Origin: Lepturacanthus savala
Lineage: Eukaryota > Chordata > Actinopteri > Scombriformes > Trichiuridae
Length of the DNA stretch: 64,000 nucleotides
Direction: 5' to 3'
NCBI GenBank assembly: GCA_030544235.1
Contig: CM060472.1
Location: 19,002,154 to 19,066,153, forward strand
In this document: piece by piece, positions 58,641 to 64,000 of the stretch
How the letters are laid out: the number at the start of each line of letters is the position of its first letter
Position numbering within the stretch: the first letter of the stretch is position 1
Notes under the pieces: model-generated
The model's input: only the letters and a program-made list of their open reading frames with translations
What the model was told of the DNA's origin: nothing
Database searches by the model: none
Position numbers and translations under genes: made by a program

Positions 58641-58989
58641 AGGCCCCGTGTAAAAGGATGTGGGCTTTGTATTATGGAGCCGGCTGGTCCAAGTCCGGCT
58701 AATTCAGATGTTTGTGCTCAAGCATACAGCTCCGTTGATTAATGTGTGGAACATTTCAGGGTTGCAGTGCACGTCTAAAAGAGGTTTTTAAATACAGGTG
58801 CATTATTTGCGGTGCAAGAGGGTGGATGCACACACACTCTAACAGCCTCATGCGTAAAACTCGTAAGACTCACAATACTAAAGTCAGTGTCGTGTATTGG
58901 AAAGTTTTGGTGATAACTCTTTTTTTTGCATCTTTTCAGTACTGACATTAGTTTCTTTCTCATGCTGACTCTTTCATGAGCGCTGAAGG

Positions 58990-59640
58990 ACGTTGCCTTT
59001 AATCTATGTCAGTTCACTCCAGGCATCAGCCTGCTATTTCATTTCTATGTGTAGCTCTAAACAGATTGTCCTGGCGGTTCCTCTCCTTGCTCCTCCAACC
59101 CTCCGTCTTTTACGACATTTACCGGCACATTGTTCCCTTCCCCAAAGGCTCTACCCTCATCCGAGCATCCATTTCCCCGGCGCTCCCTTTTCATCACAGC
59201 CTGACGCTGAGGAACATTGTTCTTGATTGCTTGGCAGATGCCATTATCCTGGGCTTATATCTCCACAATCGCATTAGCCATTTGCACAGCTGGGTACTTA
59301 CTGAAGCGAGGCAGGTTAAGCGCCGCCCTCGAGGGGACAAAACACCTGGAGCTTAGGCCAGGACTCTCCTCAGCTCTGTGCCATTACCAAAAACACCGTT
59401 GCCCTTTCTTCCATTTAGCCGGTGCCTCCGTGTCCCTCTCTCCATCTTCCCCTCTCCACACTCATACTTTACTCTTCTTTAACCTTCTCTACCTCTCCCT
59501 TGATTCCTGCACTGTAATTTCTTTCTGCAGTACCTCCAACCTCGATCCGACTGTGCCCCCAGGCTTATGCTATTTCTTCCTCTCTTTGTCTCACACTCGA
59601 ACTTTTTTGTCCCTCACTCCTTTTATCCATCCCTCACTTT
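58990..59640. repeat. Pyrimidine-rich tract
   Basis: C/T bias with CTCTCC and TTCTTTAACC words, strongest at 59405-59640. The 77-158 codon plus-strand frames here are Ser/Leu/Pro/His-rich products of the skew. Confidence 0.5.
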
Positions 59641-59921
59641 GTCACTTGTACAGTATGGGGACAGTGGAGTTAAGGGACTGCACAATGCAGTGAATGAAAG
59701 GAGTATGGAAAGGAAGATGAGGGACATTGGCTGAGGTGACTATGTTGGCACAGTTTGCTGACGCAACGCTGGGCACGTGTGGACGGGCCGGAGATGCAGT
59801 TTTACTTTTACGCAGCGGTGGAAGAAACATTCACATCCTTTACTGAAGTACAAGTTGAAACAAGTACAGGTCTGGAAATCAACATGTTACTTTGGTAAAA
59901 GTTTAGAAGTTTTATTAGTAA

Positions 59922-60201
59922 AATGTACACTTTTATTTACCACCATGAGTTGTAACATGAATAGAAAATGTTCTTACATTAGCCTTCTGATGCAATGAGC
60001 AAACACATTGTACCACACTGGACTGATAGTTGCAGGAAATGCGCCTCTATACACCTATGTAGATATTGCACCAAAAACCAGACATCTGCAGCTAAAAGAG
60101 TCATTTATCACATTAGCAATGTATAGAGTGTATTTCTGAGTGCTTTTCATTCAAAAATAAGGACATTTCTAAGTGACCCCAAACTTTTGAACAGTAGTAT
60201 A
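59922..60201 (-). mobile_element. Tc1-type MITE, copy 2 (nested, one end truncated)
   Basis: Reverse-orientation copy of 18171-18526. It shares ACACTTTTATTTACCACCATG, GATGCAATGAGCAAACAC, TGGACTGATAGTTGC, CTATACACCTATGTAGATAT and CCAAACTTTTGAACAGTAG. The end equivalent to the right terminus of copy 1 is missing (roughly 60 bases). It inserted into the hAT element after the latter had landed. Confidence 0.85.
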
Positions 60202-60239
60202 CATGGTAAAGTACTCAATAAGCAGATATTTTTGGATTT

Positions 60240-60480
60240 GACAGATGGATTTGATAAGATTTTGTAATAAGACTTGATTTAGACTTAGAATAAGATAAGA
60301 CTTTTGCTTTTAGATATTAAAGAGTATGAAACCCATGACAAAAATGTAATTATGTTATTTATGGATGTCCTTATAATTAAAACAAATTAGTCCCCTTTTT
60401 GCTGGGGACTCCCTTAAACCACCTCAAGGACCCCTGGGGGTCCCTGGACCCCACTTTGAGAACCATTTGTATAATATTTT
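60240..60480. mobile_element. Fragment of a hAT-like repeat (nested)
   Basis: CTTAAACCACCTCAAGGACC, CCTGGGGGTCCCTGGACCCC and ACTTTGAGAACCATTTG give one terminal region of a repeat whose end normally reads TGGTTCTCAAAGTGGGGTCC. The left boundary is uncertain. Confidence 0.55.
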
Positions 60481-60815
60481 TTTTTTAATTTTTTTATCAC
60501 AAACACATATAGAGAAGAGAATTTTATAGTTTGTCAATGTGGAGACAATTTTAGATAGCATGTGTAGATTACTAGTAATACTGTAGTATTGCGTCATCTA
60601 TACTGCATCTTTTTAATAAAACTAATAATAATACACATTTAAATAAAATAAAATAAATATACAATCGATTAGATAAAATAGAGAAAAATCTTGTTTTATG
60701 TAAAATCTCAATCTGAAGTTCAAATGAAGTGGAGTTAGAAGTATAATATTTCCCTCTAGTACAAGTACCTTTAAAATTGTACTTAATAAATATACTTACT
60801 GACTTCCTTTCACTG

Positions 60816-62085
60816 CTTTTACACAGAGATGATTATTTGTCTTCTGAATTAAAAAAAAAAGCTTCTGCTGCTGTCGCTACTTTATATTCAGAGTTTGACA
60901 TTTCACTGTATTAACTGATTAATCAAATACATTTTACTGACACGGCCACTGGACATTAAACTTAACCGAGACAACCTCGTTTAAATCCATTACAACGTAG
61001 GGGGAAAGAGGACCAGATGGGTGAAGGAAATTAGAGCTTCGGAACAGATAAGAGCCAGGAGGAGGAATAAAGAACCCCCCCGGTGATGGAACCTGTGCGT
61101 TTTCCACTGGAATATTGCTTACACCAGGAATGAAGTCGGTTAGGCGTTCAATATCCAGTCAACAAGGATATATGAAAGTGTTGAGGCTGATTGATGATAA
61201 CAAATTATCTGAATAGGCTAATCAATATGCCCATAGCTGCTGTTCATGAATTAATCACACACCGAGCCAGAGTGGAGGTAACAAGGCATGGTTACAGTTA
61301 CTAGAAGCTGTACAAATCACACAGACGCTGCAGGGGGTAATAAGCACGCATAAACACGCATCACGTGACGCAAACGTTTTCAATAACTTATGACATTCAG
61401 TCACATGTTTAAAGTAGGCTACACACACACACAGGTACACAAAGACCCGTCATAAATATGCATTTGTGCTGCTGGTTTTTACCGGTTCCAGGAAACATAT
61501 TAAATGCCACTCTATATTTCCATCTCACTGTCACTGGGCGCCCACAACGGGAAAAGCGAGAGATCATCAGTTTAGGAAAGAAACGGGGAGGGAATACGGA
61601 GCTGATATGCAGCACTTTCCTCCCGAGTGCGAGGTGACAAAAGGATGACAAATGTTAAGAGTGGATGGAGGCGAGCGATCCAGCGGCGGGGGCCGGCAGA
61701 GATAGTAGGTGGTTGGACAGAGGGGGGGGTAGTGATGCTACTTGCTCTCTCATCCGCCCCTTTACTCCAGTCGCCACGGCAACGTGCCTGCAGGGCACTC
61801 GAGAGAGGCGTCATCTTTGACAAAAACAACGAGAGTTGAGTGAGCGCGGACCAGAGCGAAGCCGACAGACCGCCGCGTATGAATGAAAGACGAAAGGAGG
61901 AAGTAGGCAGCGGGATCCGCAGCTGACACGGGCCGACTTCCTCCCGCCGCTCAGAGGAGCCACGTTGACCTTCAGGAAGTCGGCGGAGGAGCCGTAATGA
62001 ACGTTCATTCATCACTCGGAGGTCATTCGGATTAATGTTTGGATCGCTCGGCTAAAGTTTCACCAAGAGTGAGCACGTTTTCCGG
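60816..62085. other. Non-coding stretch, partly unique
   Basis: The part at 61150-61260 (GGCTGATTGATGATAAC, GGCTAATCAATATGC, GAATTAATCAC) is repeat-free and homeodomain-word rich. 61640-62030 is GC-rich with a 147-codon minus-strand frame (61572-62015) lacking any domain. No gene was found. Confidence 0.4.
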
Positions 62086-62087
62086 GT

Positions 62088-62290
62088 GTGAATATCACTG
62101 ATATCGCAAAAAGACATTATTATGAGATATGAAATTGGCAGAGTTAATCAAACTGAGGCTAATGCTTAATATTTGGAATTAACTGAGCCATTAATACTGA
62201 GAGCTGCCACTGGGCTAGATAGAGTAGTTAAACCACTACCGGCAAAATTAAACAGGTTAATTAAAGTCTCCAAATTTTCTTACACTTCCC
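62088..62290. promoter_or_regulatory. Candidate conserved non-coding element
   Basis: AT-rich unique DNA with GGTTAATTAAAG (TTAATTAA at 62257-62264), GAATTAACTGAGCC, GCCATTAATACTGAG and GAGTTAATCAAAC, without repeats or frames. The density of TAAT-core words is among the highest in the window. The regulatory role is inferred. Confidence 0.35.
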
Positions 62291-62449
62291 CTGTGACTGT
62301 ATTTCACTGTTAAACACACACATACATGCACACACACATAATTACTCATACACATGTTATTACTGCGCATGGAATGGCCCATAAATGACTTCTGCGAAAG
62401 GGAATTAGGCCAGGCGTGAAAAAAGGGATGAGGAAGAGTTTTTTTTTTT

Positions 62450-62735
62450 ATAATTTTAAGAATAAAGTTGAAACGTCAAGAATAAAAATGAGCTTTCAGT
62501 ATTAATGAGAAATATTACAGAACGAGAGGAAGAAGATTCCTTCGAGAATTTTTGCATTTTTAGGTGTAAAGTTGAAAATTGCGGAGATTTTTTAGTCTGA
62601 GAAAACTTCGAAATGTCGAGAGTAAAGTTGGAATTTCAATTGTGGTGCCAAGCATGAAAGATTTTCTAATATATATATATATATATTTGCATTTTGAGAA
62701 TAAAGTTGAAATTTCAGTAATAATCCAGCTCTAAA
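62450..62735. repeat. Degenerate AATAAAGTTGAAAT minisatellite
   Basis: Variants of AGAATAAAGTTGAAA recur near 62459, 62568 (TGTAAAGTTGAAAATTG), 62620 (AGAGTAAAGTTGGAATTTC) and 62697 (AGAATAAAGTTGAAATTTC), with intervening AATTTTTGCATTTT words and a short TA run (62672-62687). This is an eroded copy of a tandem repeat that I know from fish genomes. Confidence 0.65.
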
Positions 62736-62739
62736 AAAA

Positions 62740-63740
62740 TGATTGGACTAAAACTGAAAAAAACGTGCTCCCCATTTTGAGGATAATGCAATTGCATTTT
62801 CATCACTCTTCTGCAGACTCTAATATTAATCTGAATTCTAATTCCTTAAGTGTAACCCAATATTATTCCCTTGCAGAAGTGGATCATGTCTCAAGGATCC
62901 GTCCGTAAAGCAACACACTCTCTTACAAACAAAGGAAATCACACTGAAACATCCAGATTGCCTCCAGACTGAGCCGCAGATCAGCTCGAGCATCACAGAT
63001 GCTCTGACAGGTGATGGATTATAGTAAAGGGAGCAACCTGAATAAATGAATGGAGAAATATAATGAATGCAAAATGCTTCCACGCGGGACGTGAGGGGTC
63101 ACTGAACGGTTTGATGAGAATGATTTGAATCCTGTGCCGGGGCTTTTCACCAAATTTAACCAGATGAGCGGTTTCGGGAGATGCTGGCTACCGTGTCGTG
63201 CGTCAAACGGACTACATGATATTTTTCGCTATTTGACACGGTCTCTGTGGCAGATTAGGTGGTTCTAGTCATAAATACTTGACTTGGCCGAGAGACGCAA
63301 CCGCACACGGCCAGATAAAACACCGAATTGCAAAATATCTTTCTGAAGAATAAATGGAGTTCATTCCTCCTGAGACTTGTTGAATTTATGCCAAAGAGCA
63401 GTGAAGCTGTTCTGACCTTAGTAATAATAATAATTATGCTGTTTTTTTTTCCCCCTGGAATTTGTCATCTTTATGTTTATCAAAGGAAATCCATTCTTAC
63501 ATCTGGAATCTGGCTGTTGACTGAAATATGAACGCTATGCTTGCCTACTTAATAATTTCACAGTTAGGTGAAGTTTGTAAGTTTTCTAGTGTATTAAATC
63601 TGCAGTAAAACTTTATAAACTCAAAGTGGAAATAGACTCGTGATGTGACCTGTTCTTTAACGGTTTAACTTAATTTACTGTCGTCCTAATCGCCACCTTC
63701 AGTCTGAATTCAAACTAATCTGGAAAAGCATTTCAACGTC
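62740..63740. other. Non-coding stretch, nothing recognised
   Basis: Short frames only (61-81 codons), ATA/ATT runs near 63425, and no other repeat. Confidence 0.45.
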
Positions 63741-63743
63741 CAT

Positions 63744-63789
63744 AATGTTCGGAGGAATATAATTGGACTGTTGAAAAGTGGGCGTGCCC
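63744..63789 (+). repeat. 46-bp direct repeat, copy 1
   Basis: Starts AATGTTCGGAGGAATATAAT and ends AAAAGTGGGCGTGCCC. It matches 63881-63926 at 41 of 46 positions, with a 137-base offset. Confidence 0.75.
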
Positions 63790-63880
63790 ATTGACAGGTG
63801 GATGTACTGATTAGGAATGGGACAGAAAAGTGTATATTGCAGTCTATATCAATACACTATCCCAAAATATACCCAAATAA

Positions 63881-63926
63881 AATGTTTGGAGGAATATGAT
63901 TGGACTGGCGAAAAGTGGGCGTGTCC
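63881..63926 (+). repeat. 46-bp direct repeat, copy 2
   Basis: Starts AATGTTTGGAGGAATATGAT and ends AAAAGTGGGCGTGTCC. The window ends 74 bases later, so further copies to the right cannot be excluded. Confidence 0.75.
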
Positions 63927-64000
63927 TTGCATGTCCAGGACGAATCAGGCAGCAGCTAAAGTTCTGTTAACGCCTTCTCACGGAACATCACTCACCGTGA

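Larger units (their letters stand above)
59813..60815 (-). mobile_element. hAT element with nested insertions (composite)
   Basis: The left end CAGCGGTGGAAGAAACATTC and the right end TTCCTTTCACTG are inverted. The flanks CTTTTACG (59805-59812) and CTTTTACA (60816-60823) agree at 7 of 8 positions, a hAT-length target duplication. Interior landmarks AAAGTACTCAATAAGCAG (60210), AATGAAGTGGAGTTAGAAG (60724) and TAGTACAAGTACCTTTAAAA (60757) follow the family of 40106-40937 in reverse. A Tc1-type MITE (59922-60201) and a second hAT-like piece (about 60240-60480) lie inside it. Confidence 0.87.

Noticed and set aside
59217..59693. 158-codon plus-strand open frame
   Set aside because: It lies in a pyrimidine-rich tract and codes for Ser/Leu/Phe/His-rich sequence without a domain.

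Overview
This window looks like intergenic or intronic DNA from a ray-finned fish, most likely a percomorph teleost. The evidence is its repeats: two Tc1-type miniature elements, several non-autonomous hAT elements (one family present at least three times, two copies with matching 8-bp target duplications), a tRNA-headed SINE with an ATGGATG tail, a broken non-LTR reverse transcriptase, and many GT, CTAT, CTATT, TA and GGA microsatellites. I found no intact protein-coding gene, rRNA, tRNA or CRISPR array. The longest open frames (up to about 210 codons) lie in purine- or pyrimidine-skewed tracts or simple repeats and show no domain I recognise.

Layout. 1-8 kb: a perfect hairpin, fragments of an unclassified repeat family, a hAT transposase relic (about 1.6-2.25 kb), purine-rich DNA and a 516-bp Tc1-type MITE with roughly 200-bp inverted ends. 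8-18 kb: purine-rich and pyrimidine-rich tracts, two or three stretches resembling conserved non-coding DNA, a SINE at 11.3 kb and another copy of the unclassified family at 13.4-14.0 kb. 18-28 kb: a second Tc1-type MITE, a CTATT array, a 199-bp foldback palindrome at 23.9 kb and a perfect 38-bp hairpin at 27.7 kb. 28.8-30.2 kb: a 1.3-kb TAC-rich satellite built partly on an 8-bp unit. 30-44 kb: candidate regulatory DNA, a CpG-rich block near 33.5-34.2 kb, a TA array, then a cluster of hAT and other inverted-repeat elements (36.0-44.1 kb), including three different elements almost end to end from 42.4 to 44.1 kb. 44-55 kb: GC-rich DNA, a LINE relic at 50.7-51.2 kb, a repeat of the GGACTATAAGTCGC class at 54.2 kb and a CTAT array. 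55.5-57.45 kb: a diverged tandem duplication of about 1 kb. 58-64 kb: candidate regulatory DNA, a nested hAT/Tc1 composite at 59.8-60.8 kb, a degenerate AATAAAGTTGAAAT minisatellite and a 46-bp direct repeat near the right edge.

Unique stretches carrying TTAATTAA, octamer and CRE-like words and CpG-rich blocks sit between the repeats. That would fit a gene desert or long intron around a developmental regulator, but this is inference: without a cross-species alignment none of those elements is demonstrated, and I cannot name the flanking gene. The strongest direct observations are the internal multi-copy repeat family, the foldback palindromes, the octamer-phased satellite and the nested transposons.
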